64,000 nt of DNA, taken from NCBI GenBank assembly GCA_965202845.1, contig OZ241856.1, positions 1,860,001-1,924,000 on the forward strand, read 5' to 3'. The notes below the pieces were generated by a model, which was not told the origin of the DNA, ran no database searches, and saw only the letters and a program-made list of their open reading frames with translations. Positions within the stretch are counted from its first letter, which is position 1; each line of letters opens with the position of its first letter. This DNA comes from CBDATA01 sp965202845. GTDB taxonomy: Bacteria; Acidobacteriota; Vicinamibacteria; Marinacidobacterales; Marinacidobacteraceae. Below, piece by piece: positions 34,265-43,308 of the stretch. The position numbers and the translations under genes were made by a program.

Positions 34265-36334
34265 TCAGACGCCCGCCATGACTTCGGCGATGACGCCTTC
34301 CGGCGCCTCTTCGTAGGCGCCGAAATGCATCGTGTAGGTCGCCCGGCCCTGCGTCGCCGAACGGATGTCGGTCGCATATCCGAACATCCCGGCGAGCGGA
34401 ACCCGGGCGTCAATCACCTTGGCGTTTCCGCGCATGCCCATCCCGCCGATGCGCGCCCGGCGGGAGCTGAGATCCCCGATGATGTCCCCGGTGTACTGGT
34501 CCGGGGTGACCACCTCCACCTGCATCACCGGTTCAAGAATCACCGGCGAGGATCTGCGGACCGCGTCGCGCACCGCCATCGAACCGGCGATCCGGAAGGC
34601 GATCTCGGAGCTGTCCACCTGGTGGAAGGAGCCGTCGTAGAGCCGCACCGAAACCCCGGTCACCGGATAGCCGGCGAGCGGCCCGGTCTCGAGCGCCTGC
34701 CGCGCCCCGTCCTCGACCGCCGGAATGTACTCGCGCGGGATCGCGCCGCCCACGATGGCGTTCACGAACTCGAAGGGCTGATCCGACGGAGCGACCTCAA
34801 GCAGCACGTGCCCGAACTGGCCGCGGCCGCCGGTCTGCCGCACATAGCGGCCCTCCGCCTTCGCCGAGGCGCGGATCGCCTCGCGGTACGCCACCCGCGG
34901 CTGGCCCACCGCAGCCTCCACCTGGAATTCGCGCAGCAACCGGTCCACGATGATCTCGAGGTGCAGCTCCCCCATTCCGCTGATGATGGTCTGCGCCGTC
35001 TCCTGGTCGCTCTCCACCCGGAACGTGGGGTCCTCGTGGGTGAGCTTGCCCAGCGCGTCGGCGAGTTTCTTCTGGTCCGCCTTGGTGGCCGGCTCGATCA
35101 CCCGGGAGATCACCGGCTCGGGGAACTTCATCGACTCGAGCAGGACCGGCGCCGAAGGCTCGCAGATGGTCTCGCCAGTGCGCGAATTCTTGAGTCCGAC
35201 GGCGGCGGCGATGTCGCCGGCGTAGACCTCCTTGATCTCCTCGCGCTTGTTGGCGTGAATCTTGAGAAGGCGGCCGATGCGCGATTTCTGGCGACGCCCC
35301 GGATTCAGAACCGTGGCGCCCGACTTGAGGAAACCGGAGTACACCCGGAAGAAGGAAAGCTGCCCCACGAACGGATCGGTCATCACCTTGAAGACGAGCG
35401 CCGAAAAGGGCGCCTCGTCCTCCGGCTTGCGAACCGTCTCGGTGGGGTCTTCGGGCAGCGTCGGGCCGCGCACCGGCGCCACGTCCACCGGCGAGGGGAG
35501 ATAGTCCACCACCGCGTCGAGCAGCGGCTGCACCCCCTTGTTGCGGAACGCGGTACCGCAGAGCACCGGAACCACGCTGAGCGACAAGGTGGCGCGCCGC
35601 AGCCCGGCGCGCAGCTGCTCTTCGGTGAGATCGGCGTCCTGGTCCCAGATTTCGAGCGACTCGAAGTCGTGCTCGCACAGGGTCTCGACCAGCCGGCTGC
35701 GCGCCGCCTCGGCCGGTTCCCGGAGCGCCTCGCTGATCTCGCCGACCTCGTAGCGCGCCCCCAGGGCATCGCCGTGGTAGCGGATCTCCCGCATCGCCAC
35801 CAAGTCCACCACTCCCTGGAAGGCGCCCTCGCTGCCCACCGGAATCTGGATCGGAACCGGACAGGCGCCCAGCCGATCGTGGATTTCCTCGACCACCCGG
35901 TCGAAATCCGCCCCGACCCGGTCCATCTTGTTGATGAAGGCGACGCGCGGCACCTCGTACTTGTCGGCCTGGCGCCACACCGTCTCCGACTGCGGCTCCA
36001 CCCCGCCGACCGCGCAGAAGACCGCCACCGAACCGTCGAGCACCCGGAGCGAACGCTCCACCTCGGCGGTGAAGTCCACGTGGCCGGGGGTGTCGATGAT
36101 GTTCACCCGGTGGTCCTTCCAGAAGCAGGTGGTGGCGGCGGAGGTGATGGTGATCCCCCGCTCCTGTTCCTGCTCCATCCAGTCCATGGTCGCGGTTCCC
36201 TCGTGCACTTCGCCGAGCTTGTAAGTGATTCCGGTGTAGTAGAGGATGCGCTCGGTGGTGGTCGTCTTGCCCGCGTCAATGTGCGCCATGATCCCGATGT
36301 TGCGGGTGCGGGCGAGGGGGACTTTGCGGGGCAT
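34265..36334 (-). CDS. fusA: Elongation factor G
   Basis: 689 residues. GTPase motifs: GIMAHIDAGKTTTTERILYY (G1), GITITSAATT (G2), DTPGHVDFTAEVERSLRVLD (G3) and NKMD (G4). Domains II-V follow, ending FGYATDIRSATQGRATYTMH. It drives ribosome translocation. rpsL-rpsG-fusA is the standard str operon, but rpsJ follows directly without tuf. The 102-bp rpsG-fusA gap contains a 7-bp inverted repeat. Confidence 0.97.
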   Translation of the reverse strand: MPRKVPLARTRNIGIMAHIDAGKTTTTERILYYTGITYKLGEVHEGTATMDWMEQEQERGITITSAATTCFWKDHRVNIIDTPGHVDFTAEVERSLRVLDGSVAVFCAVGGVEPQSETVWRQADKYEVPRVAFINKMDRVGADFDRVVEEIHDRLGACPVPIQIPVGSEGAFQGVVDLVAMREIRYHGDALGARYEVGEISEALREPAEAARSRLVETLCEHDFESLEIWDQDADLTEEQLRAGLRRATLSLSVVPVLCGTAFRNKGVQPLLDAVVDYLPSPVDVAPVRGPTLPEDPTETVRKPEDEAPFSALVFKVMTDPFVGQLSFFRVYSGFLKSGATVLNPGRRQKSRIGRLLKIHANKREEIKEVYAGDIAAAVGLKNSRTGETICEPSAPVLLESMKFPEPVISRVIEPATKADQKKLADALGKLTHEDPTFRVESDQETAQTIISGMGELHLEIIVDRLLREFQVEAAVGQPRVAYREAIRASAKAEGRYVRQTGGRGQFGHVLLEVAPSDQPFEFVNAIVGGAIPREYIPAVEDGARQALETGPLAGYPVTGVSVRLYDGSFHQVDSSEIAFRIAGSMAVRDAVRRSSPVILEPVMQVEVVTPDQYTGDIIGDLSSRRARIGGMGMRGNAKVIDARVPLAGMFGYATDIRSATQGRATYTMHFGAYEEAPEGVIAEVMAGV

Positions 36335-36436
36335 GATGATGAAGGAGCACTCGATGTTCAGGCGGGCGCAGCGGCCGGGAACGTTCCCGTCACCCGGCCC
36401 TGGGAAACCACTCTCGCGACGCGCATCCCCTCCCCT

Positions 36437-36907
36437 CTACCAGCGATGGTGGGCGAACGCCTTGTTCGCCTCGGCCATCTTGTGGGTGTCTTCCCGCTTC
36501 TTGACGGCGCCGCCCCGGTTGTGCCAGGCGTCGAGCAGCTCGCCCGCCAGTTTGGCCTCCATGGTCTTCTCGGCGCGCTTGCGGGCGTAGCTGACGATCC
36601 AGCGGAGCGAAAGCGCGGTGCGCCGCTCCGGGCGCACCTCGAACGGCACCTGCACGTTGGTGCCGCCCTTGCGTCGGCTCTTGACTTCCAGGGTGGGCTG
36701 CACGTTCTCGACCGCCCGCCGGAAAACGGTGAGCGGCTCGCCCTCGGTCCGCTCCCGGATCCGGTCGAACGCCCCGTAGACGATGCTCTCGGCCCGCGCC
36801 TTCTTGCCGTCCAGCATCACCTTGTTCACCAGCGAGGAGACGAGGACGCTCTGGTACCGGGGATCCGGCGCCGGCTGCCTCTTGCGTACGTCGCGACGGC
36901 GGGACAT
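36437..36907 (-). CDS. rpsG: 30S ribosomal protein S7
   Basis: 156 residues: VLVSSLVNKVMLDGKKARAE, VENVQPTLEVKSRRKGGTNV and the C-terminal KKREDTHKMAEANKAFAHHR. In E. coli S7 represses the str operon. Starts 9 bp after rpsL. Confidence 0.97.
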   Translation of the reverse strand: MSRRRDVRKRQPAPDPRYQSVLVSSLVNKVMLDGKKARAESIVYGAFDRIRERTEGEPLTVFRRAVENVQPTLEVKSRRKGGTNVQVPFEVRPERRTALSLRWIVSYARKRAEKTMEAKLAGELLDAWHNRGGAVKKREDTHKMAEANKAFAHHRW

Positions 36908-36916
36908 GACTTCAGA

Positions 36917-37297
36917 TCACTTCACTTTGTCGGGACGCTTGGCGCCGTACTTGGATCGGGCGTTCCGGCGTTCGCTCACGCCGTGGGCGTCCTGGTTGCC
37001 GCGAACCACGTGGTAGCGCACTCCCGGCAGGTCCTTCACCCGACCGCCGCGGATGAGCACGATCGAGTGCTCCTGGAGCGAATGGCCCACGCCCGGGATG
37101 TAGGTGGTCACCTCGACCCCGGTGGTGAGCCGGACCCGGGCCACCTTCCGAAGCGCCGAGTTGGGCTTCTTGGGGTTGACGGTGAACACCCGGACGCAGA
37201 CCCCGCGCCGCTGCGGGCACTTCATCAGCGCCGGCGAGTCGCTCCCGGAAGACAGACGTTTCCTTCCCTTGCGGACGAGTTGGTGAATCGTGGGCAT
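36917..37297 (-). CDS. rpsL: 30S ribosomal protein S12
   Basis: 126 residues from ATG 37297: MPTIHQLVRKGRKRL, CPQRRGVCVRVFTVNPKKPN, SALRKVARVRLTTGVEVTTY and RVKDLPGVRYHVVRG. The decoding-centre Lys of the KKPNSALRK loop is present, so no streptomycin-resistance change is seen there. First gene of the supercluster; the bases just before ATG are pyrimidine-rich with no clear Shine-Dalgarno. Confidence 0.97.
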   Translation of the reverse strand: MPTIHQLVRKGRKRLSSGSDSPALMKCPQRRGVCVRVFTVNPKKPNSALRKVARVRLTTGVEVTTYIPGVGHSLQEHSIVLIRGGRVKDLPGVRYHVVRGNQDAHGVSERRNARSKYGAKRPDKVK

Positions 37298-37451
37298 AGT
37301 GAGGAGAGGAAAGGGGTTATGCGAATTCGAGGAACGGCGGCGGCGCACGGGAAGGCGCCGAACCGACCCACCGGACAGCAAGACTTCGGGAACGAAAAGG
37401 ACGCTCGGACGGGGAAACCCGTTCCGACGGACTCGCCGGAACGAACGGGAG

Positions 37452-37481
37452 ATTCTACGCTCGCGGGCCGCTCGGTGTCAA
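37452..37481 (-). promoter_or_regulatory. Sigma70-type promoter of the ribosomal supercluster
   Basis: On the minus strand, TTGACA (37481-37476) and TAGAAT (37457-37452) are separated by 18 nt. Transcription would start near 37445, leaving a leader of about 148 nt before rpsL, with the parE-like gene ending at its stop upstream. This is the only gap of any size upstream of the 34-gene run, and the boxes are near consensus. Confidence 0.75.
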
Positions 37482-37537
37482 ATCCGAATCGCTCGGCGAA
37501 GCGGGAAGCATAGCCGAAGTCGGCGGCGGGCCGAAGT

Positions 37538-39442
37538 CTACAAATCCAGGGCGGACGGGTCGGGAGCGCCCTCCCGGATGAGCTGCTTGCGGACCGCCGG
37601 GTCCTTCCCCATCAGCGCGTTCACGTACTCCCAGGGGTCCTGCTCCGACGGAATCCGGACCTGGATCAGCCGGCGGGAAGCCGGATTCAGGGTGGTTTCC
37701 CAAAGCGCCGCCGGCTGCATTTCGCCCAGCCCCTTGAACCGGGTGATGACCGGCGCGGCGCGCTTCGGAAGCCCGGCCAGGATGGCGTCCCGGGCCGCAT
37801 CGTCCGGCGCCCACAGGGCGCCCTCGCCGGTCTCGATCCGGTAGAGCGGCGGCTCGGCCACGTGGATCCGGCCGTCCTCGAGAAGCGGGAGCATGAACCG
37901 CACGAACCAGGCGAGCAGCAGGGTGGTGATGTGGTGGCCGTCGGCGTCGGCGTCGGCCAGCAGGATCACCCGCCGGTAGCGCATCCGGGCCGGGTCGCAC
38001 TCCGCCCCGACGCCGCAGCCCAGCGCCAGCGCGATGTCGGCCAGCTCCCGGTTGGCGGCGACCCGCGCCGCGCTCGCCTGCGCCGCGTTCAGGATCTTTC
38101 CGCGCAGCGGCAGGACCGCCTGCCGCATCCGGTCGCGCGCCTGCTTGGCGGAGCCGCCCGCCGAATCCCCCTCCACCAGGAACAGCTCGGTGGTCGCCGG
38201 ATCGCGCAGCGCGGCGTCGCTGAGCTTGCCGGGAAGCACCGCGCGGGTCCGCTTTTCCGGGCGGCGCGACACCGCCGCCGAAGCGGCGCGGGACGCCTCC
38301 CGGGCGCGGGCGGCGAGCAGCACCCGACCGGCGATGCGCTCGGCCGCGGAGGGAAACTGGTGGAGCCAGCGCTCCAGATCCAGTCGCACCGCCCCGTCCA
38401 GCGGAGAGCGCGCTTCGGGGTTGTTGAGGCGGTCCTTGGTCTGCCCCTGGAACTGCGGGTTCGGGAGGAAGACGCTGAGGATGGCGACCACCCCCTCCCG
38501 GACGTCCTCGGGCGCCACCTGAAGGCCGCGGGGCGCCAGCGAACGGGAGTCGATGTACCCGCGGACCGCACGCGCCAGTCCCTCCCGCAGCCCGGATTCG
38601 TGCGAGCCGCCGGAGGCGGTCGGGATGCCGTTCACGAAGCTCCGAAAGTCCTCGCGGGGCGCCTCGGTCCAGCCGAGCGCCAGCTCCATCCGCGCTCCGG
38701 GCAGGAAGTCCTCGCGACGCATCTCGAACACCGCGTCGTGGGTCAGGGTCGCCTTCGCGGCGGCGATCCGCTCCTCCACGAAGGCGGCGAGGCCGCGGTC
38801 CTGCTTCCATTCCTCGCGCGCCCCGGTCGCCTCGTCCCGAAACCGGAACCGGACGCCCCGGTGCAAGAAGGCGGACTCCCGGAGGCGGGCGGCGATCCGC
38901 TTCGGATCGAAGCGCGGATCGGGAAAGATGTCCGGGTCGGGACGGAACTGGATCGTGGTGCCGGTTCCGCTCGCCGGCCCCCGGTCGGTCAGCCCGCCCC
39001 GTGGCGCGCCCCGGACGAATTCCATCCCCCATTCGCGGCGGTTCCGCTTCACCGAGGCGCGCAGCCACTGGCTCAGCGCGTTCACCACCGAGGCGCCGAC
39101 CCCGTGGAGGCCGCCGGCGGCGCGGTACGCCCCGTGATCGAACTTGCCTCCGGCGTGCAGGGTGGTGAGGATCACCTCGAGCGCGGACTTTCCCGATTCG
39201 TGGCGGTCCACCGGGATGCCCCGCCCGTTGTCCTCGACCCGCGCCGAACCGTCGTCGGCGAGCGTCACCTCGATGCGGTCCGCGTGCCCGTTCATCGCCT
39301 CGTCGACGCCGTTGTCGAGGATTTCCCAGACCAGATGGTGGAGGCCGTCGGCGTCCACCCCGCCGATGTACATCCCCGGCCGCTTGCGAACCGGGTCCAG
39401 CCCCTCGAGGACGGTGATGGCGCTGGCGTCGTAGATGGTCAT
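37538..39442 (-). CDS. parE: Type II topoisomerase B subunit (ParE/GyrB-like)
   Basis: 634 residues. GHKL ATPase (EILDNGVDEAMNG, NGRGIPVD, GGLHGVGASVVNALS), transducer domain, and TOPRIM with ELFLVEGDSAGGSAKQARDR and LADADADGHHI metal-binding Asp residues. The end has the conserved FKGLGEMQPAALWETTLNP. Its length and neighbour suggest topoisomerase IV, but GyrB cannot be excluded without a tree. It overlaps the parC start by 4 nt in the same direction (B then A). Confidence 0.88.
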   Translation of the reverse strand: MTIYDASAITVLEGLDPVRKRPGMYIGGVDADGLHHLVWEILDNGVDEAMNGHADRIEVTLADDGSARVEDNGRGIPVDRHESGKSALEVILTTLHAGGKFDHGAYRAAGGLHGVGASVVNALSQWLRASVKRNRREWGMEFVRGAPRGGLTDRGPASGTGTTIQFRPDPDIFPDPRFDPKRIAARLRESAFLHRGVRFRFRDEATGAREEWKQDRGLAAFVEERIAAAKATLTHDAVFEMRREDFLPGARMELALGWTEAPREDFRSFVNGIPTASGGSHESGLREGLARAVRGYIDSRSLAPRGLQVAPEDVREGVVAILSVFLPNPQFQGQTKDRLNNPEARSPLDGAVRLDLERWLHQFPSAAERIAGRVLLAARAREASRAASAAVSRRPEKRTRAVLPGKLSDAALRDPATTELFLVEGDSAGGSAKQARDRMRQAVLPLRGKILNAAQASAARVAANRELADIALALGCGVGAECDPARMRYRRVILLADADADGHHITTLLLAWFVRFMLPLLEDGRIHVAEPPLYRIETGEGALWAPDDAARDAILAGLPKRAAPVITRFKGLGEMQPAALWETTLNPASRRLIQVRIPSEQDPWEYVNALMGKDPAVRKQLIREGAPDPSALDL

Positions 39443-41745
39443 GCGGCGGGCAGCTCCGGGATACGGGGCGCTGCGTCGACCCTGGCGAACCCCGCCTTGT
39501 TGACGAGCTGGCCGACCCGCCCCCGGGCGCCGGCCGGGATGCGGCCGGCGTCGATCTTCCGTCGCTGCCCTCCCGGAGTCACCATGACCAGCGGCTCGTT
39601 GCGGCTGGCGGTGCGGAAGCCCAGCACTTCGTCCCCGGGCGCCAGCTTGATGACCCGGACCCCGATCCCCGGCCCGGTGAGCAGGTTCACCTCCTCGACC
39701 GCGGTCACCAGCGCCCGCCCCCGCTTGGTCGCGAGGAGGAGGGTTTCGTCGCCGTCCACCGGAACCACGCCCAGAAGGGAGTCCCCGGCGCGGAGCCGGG
39801 CGATTTTCCTTCCGGCGCGCTTCGATGTCTCCCGGAGGGGCGCCAGCAGGAAGCGCAGCGCGTAGCCGCCCCGGGTGATGGCGAGCGCGTGGACCGGAAG
39901 GGCGCCCCCGTCCCTGCGATCCGCCCAGTTCCCGATCGCCCGCCGGTCCAGGCTCAGCATCCCCGCGATGGACTCCCCGTCGCCCATCTGGAAGAGGGTC
40001 TGCACCGGGACGCCGTACCCGGAGGTGGCCGGGGCCTGGGCGATTCGAATGGTGCAGGCCGCTCCCGACGAGGAGAACAACACCAGCGGCGCCTTGACGC
40101 TTCCGGCGGCGTAGGCGAAGGCGACGTCGCCCTCGCGCAGCCGCAGCGCGCCCTTCTTCACCTCGCGCTGGCGCTTCAACCAGCCGTCCCGGCTGAGGAT
40201 CACGACCGCGTCCTCGTCCGCCATCAAGTCCTCCTCGTCCAGGTCCCGGGCTTCGCCGGGCTCCTCAATCCGGGTTCGCCGCGGCTCCCGGTCGCGGAGA
40301 CGCTCCCGCAGTTCCTCCAGCTCCCGGCGCACCTGAAGCCGGACCGCCTCCGGGCTTGCGAGGAGCGCGTCCAGCTCCCCGACCCGGGCGCGGCGCTTCT
40401 CCATTTCCTCCCGGATCAGGCGGATTTCCAGCCTGGCGAGCCGGTGGAGCCGGAGTTCGAGAATCGCCTCGGTCTGCTCCTCGTCAAGCGGCAATTGCGC
40501 CCGGAGGCGGCGGGCGGCGTCGGCCTTGCCCTCGGAGGCGCGGATGATCTTGAGGATGGCGTCCAGGGCGTCGAAGGCGCGGGCGAATCCTTCCAGAACG
40601 TGGAGCCGCTTGCCGAGGCGGCGACGCTCCGCCTCGGCGCGGCGGGTGACCACCTCCCGGCGGAAGGCGAGAAAGTCCAGCAGCAGCGTCCGCAAGCCCA
40701 CCCGCTCCGGGACTCCGGACGCGACGCGATCGAAACGCAGGCAGGTGAGGTTCACCGGAAACGACGCCATCAGCGGGGTGCGCCGGTAGAGATATTCGAG
40801 AATCTGCTCCGGGTCGGCGTCCCGCCGGACGTCGAGCTGGATGCATACGTCGTCGGTCGAAAGGTCGCGCACGTCCAGGAGCGCGGCGAGCGAGCGGTCG
40901 GCGGCTCGTTCGGCCAGCCGTTCCACCAGCTCCGACTTGTCCACTCCGTAGGGGATCGCGGTGATGTGGAGGGTGCGGACGTTCCGGCGGACGCCGACCT
41001 CCCGGACTTCGGACCGCACCCGGACGGCGCCGTGCCCCTGCTCCTGGACCTGGCGAAGGCGCTCCCGCGATTCGAAGAGGACGCCGCCGGTCGGGAAGTC
41101 CGGTCCGGGAACCAACCGCGCGAGCCGCTCGCCGTCCAGTTCCGGGTCGTCGCCCAGCGCGATGAGGGCGTCCAGCAGCTCGACCGGATTGTGCGGGGGG
41201 ATGCTGGTGGCGACTCCCACCGCGATGCCGATGGAGCCGTTCGTCAGCAGGAGCGGGAGCCGGGTGGGCAGCGTCACCGGCTCCATGCGCGCCCCGTCGT
41301 AGCTCGGACGGTGGGGGACGATCTCCGGCTCCAGTTCGGCGAGCACGTCCTCCGCCGCCGGGGTGAGGCGGCATTCGGTGTAGCGCATCGCGGCGGGCGG
41401 GTCGCCGTCCAGCGATCCGAAGTTGCCGGCGCCCTCGATCAGGGGCACCCTCGAGGCGAACGGCTGGGCCATCCGCGCCAGCGCCTCGTAGATGGAGGAA
41501 TCCCCGTGCGGGTGCAGCGCGCCCATCACGTCCCCGACCACCTTGGCGCACTTGCGGAACCGCGCGGCGGCGGTGAGCCGCTGCCCCCACATGGTGGCCA
41601 GGATGCGGCGCTGCACCGGCTTCAGACCGTCCCGGACGTCGGGGAGCGCGCGGCTGCCGATGACCGAAAGCGCGTAGGTGCGATAGCGCTCGCCGGCCAC
41701 CTGTCGGAGGTCCTGGGATGCCGGCGCCCGACGGTTCTCACCCAA
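39439..41745 (-). CDS. parC: Type II topoisomerase A subunit (ParC/GyrA-like)
   Basis: 768 residues from TTG 41745. Winged-helix region LPDVRDGLKPVQRRILATMW, HPHGDSSIYEALARMAQPF (quinolone-pocket Ser83 and Glu87 by E. coli numbering) and catalytic Tyr122 in MRYTECRL. A coiled coil (about 330-470) is followed by a beta-pinwheel C-terminal domain (about 500-755). No GyrA box (QRRGGKG) is visible, which favours ParC. It cuts and passes DNA strands. Confidence 0.88.
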   Translation of the reverse strand: MGENRRAPASQDLRQVAGERYRTYALSVIGSRALPDVRDGLKPVQRRILATMWGQRLTAAARFRKCAKVVGDVMGALHPHGDSSIYEALARMAQPFASRVPLIEGAGNFGSLDGDPPAAMRYTECRLTPAAEDVLAELEPEIVPHRPSYDGARMEPVTLPTRLPLLLTNGSIGIAVGVATSIPPHNPVELLDALIALGDDPELDGERLARLVPGPDFPTGGVLFESRERLRQVQEQGHGAVRVRSEVREVGVRRNVRTLHITAIPYGVDKSELVERLAERAADRSLAALLDVRDLSTDDVCIQLDVRRDADPEQILEYLYRRTPLMASFPVNLTCLRFDRVASGVPERVGLRTLLLDFLAFRREVVTRRAEAERRRLGKRLHVLEGFARAFDALDAILKIIRASEGKADAARRLRAQLPLDEEQTEAILELRLHRLARLEIRLIREEMEKRRARVGELDALLASPEAVRLQVRRELEELRERLRDREPRRTRIEEPGEARDLDEEDLMADEDAVVILSRDGWLKRQREVKKGALRLREGDVAFAYAAGSVKAPLVLFSSSGAACTIRIAQAPATSGYGVPVQTLFQMGDGESIAGMLSLDRRAIGNWADRRDGGALPVHALAITRGGYALRFLLAPLRETSKRAGRKIARLRAGDSLLGVVPVDGDETLLLATKRGRALVTAVEEVNLLTGPGIGVRVIKLAPGDEVLGFRTASRNEPLVMVTPGGQRRKIDAGRIPAGARGRVGQLVNKAGFARVDAAPRIPELPAA

Positions 41746-41786
41746 CCCGCCTGCCCTCCCGGAACCCGAGTGCCGCTACCGACGCC

Positions 41787-42128
41787 CTAACGACAGGTTA
41801 TGGGCGGCAAATTGGCAGGATCGAATGGCTCTCCATCTGAAACAGTGGAAAAATCCAAAGGGCCAACAAATTGACATACCGGTTCTTTTTCTTTTCTTGT
41901 GGCCAGGAGAAGAATCCCGACCCCAACGACTATTCCAACAGAAATCCAAAATTCTTTCTTTTTGCTCGATGTGATTTTTTGATTCGACTGAAGGGGTGTC
42001 GCATTCTTGTCGAGGTTGAATTCGATCCCTGCTCGGAAAGCGAGGTGTTCGAATGAACGAATCTCACTTGGATAGGCGAAAGACAAAGCCAAGAAGACGA
42101 TGGCAATCGATCTGAAAATTACACGCAT
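41787..42128 (-). CDS. Small membrane/exported protein, unknown
   Basis: 113 residues from ATG 42128, overlapping the end of the 346-residue gene by 10 nt. Signal-peptide-like start (RVIFRSIAIVFLALSFAYPS) and a second hydrophobic span (about 62-80; FWISVGIVVGVGILLLA) flanked by Lys, so it is probably membrane-anchored. Two Cys lie in the short C-terminal tail (VCQFVGPLDF, PITCR). Base composition is far more AT-rich than its surroundings. No family recognised. Confidence 0.6.
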   Translation of the reverse strand: MRVIFRSIAIVFLALSFAYPSEIRSFEHLAFRAGIEFNLDKNATPLQSNQKITSSKKKEFWISVGIVVGVGILLLATRKEKEPVCQFVGPLDFSTVSDGEPFDPANLPPITCR

Positions 42129-43159
42129 GGATCAGGACCGCAAGACCACTCCATGCAATTCTCATATGCTTTATCGCCTTCTTTGCGTGCCAACCATTTG
42201 AAACTATCGCATAATCTCTGTGCTACCTTGCATGCCATGCTTTCTGAATTGTTTTCGCAGTAACCACCCATAAGCTCTCGAACCGAACAATACGATTCGG
42301 CTATTACGCCCATTGTGGCCGCCATGCTTTGAGCGTACCGATAACACTGCGACCTGTTGGCAACCAAGCAGTCTCCCCATTCCGAGTTTCCAGGTTCCGA
42401 GTCCGGGTCACATTCGTTGCGCATCTCTTGCCCTGGCATTGCAGCTAATGGGAATAGCAAAGGACTAAAAGGTTTGCGCTGTTGCTTGCTTTTGACGCCT
42501 TGACCTGATTCCTTGTCACTTTTTTCTTTTTGGTTTTCATCTTTTTTTCGCCATTCCAAAAACTCGGCTGGAGGTGGTCCAAGATCGTTCTTTTCTCCCT
42601 GCTCTCTCCGTTCCCTCACTCGTTCCATATACCTTTCATGCATTTGGTCCGCACTTCCCAATCCTGACATGTCGTTCTCTGTATGCTTGTCCATGAAGTC
42701 GCTCATAACGCCAAGCGTTTCCTCATTGAGTCCCGAATCCTCACCGTAATATCCTCGTCGCATGGAATCAAGAAACATTTCCGATTCTTCTGTTCCCATG
42801 CTTGCTTTCGCGTCATGATCCCAAAAATTTGCAAGAGCATCGTGGCTGGATTCGAAAGAATCCTCTGGAATTCCCAATTGGCGCATCCTTTTTCCCGCAT
42901 CGTATCCCATCAGCGCCACAAGGTTCGCATCCGGATGGTTTTCTGCAATCCAATTTTCCAAGTCCGAAAGAAAATCAAAACTGACATTCCCATCCCAGCT
43001 TGGCGCATCCGTGTAGGAACCAGTCGGAGCAGAAACGGAGGAAGGCAGGGGTGTCGCAGGTTCTGTCCGGGAATTCTGATTGCACGCGAACCAGATTCCA
43101 GTCGCAAGCAGCGAGAGTGCGCAGATTGCGAACCACGCAAGCCGGTTTTTTCCAGTCAT
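42119..43159 (-). CDS. Exported Cys-rich protein of unknown function
   Basis: 346 residues from ATG 43159 with a GGGAG ribosome site. N-terminal hydrophobic segment (about 8-26, LAWFAICALSLLATGIWFAC) is a signal peptide or membrane anchor; the following Cys does not match a good lipobox. Middle: acidic and helical (SFDFLSDLENWIAENHPDAN, MHERYMERVRERREQGEK), then a Lys-rich linker. The C-terminal about 100 residues hold nine Cys (CYRYAQ, CSVRELMGGYC, CKVAQRLCD, CGPDPC) that could form disulfides outside the cytoplasm. AT-rich codon use unlike its neighbours. No family recognised. Confidence 0.65.
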   Translation of the reverse strand: MTGKNRLAWFAICALSLLATGIWFACNQNSRTEPATPLPSSVSAPTGSYTDAPSWDGNVSFDFLSDLENWIAENHPDANLVALMGYDAGKRMRQLGIPEDSFESSHDALANFWDHDAKASMGTEESEMFLDSMRRGYYGEDSGLNEETLGVMSDFMDKHTENDMSGLGSADQMHERYMERVRERREQGEKNDLGPPPAEFLEWRKKDENQKEKSDKESGQGVKSKQQRKPFSPLLFPLAAMPGQEMRNECDPDSEPGNSEWGDCLVANRSQCYRYAQSMAATMGVIAESYCSVRELMGGYCENNSESMACKVAQRLCDSFKWLARKEGDKAYENCMEWSCGPDPCV

Positions 43160-43195
43160 TTGGATATTCTCCCGAGGTTGGAATTTGATGGGCGA

Positions 43196-43226
43196 ACATT
43201 AGCAGGAAATCCCCGCCGTTTGTCAA
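43196..43226 (-). promoter_or_regulatory. Putative promoter of the AT-rich two-gene unit
   Basis: Minus-strand TTGACA (43226-43221) and TAATGT (43201-43196) with a 19-nt spacer, longer than ideal. Start would be near 43189, about 30 nt before the 346-codon gene. It lies in the 103-bp gap shared with the divergent DUF2752 gene. Confidence 0.45.
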
Positions 43227-43260
43227 ATTCGCCCACGCACGCTTCCTGCCCAGTATGGCA

Positions 43261-43308
43261 AAATGGCGGGCAGAATGGCGGGCAAAATGGCGGGCAGAAT
43301 GGCGGCCA
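43261..43308 (+). repeat. Four tandem 12-bp units at the DUF2752 start
   Basis: Units of the form AAATGGCGGGCA/GAATGGCGGGCA occur four times in a row (the last ends GGCGGCCA). Each unit contains an ATG in the same frame, so a change in unit number keeps the frame and only changes the N-terminal MAGR/MAGK repeat. Confidence 0.85.

Noticed and set aside
43261..43308. 12-bp repeats as a CRISPR array
   Set aside because: Units are contiguous with no spacers and no cas genes are nearby.
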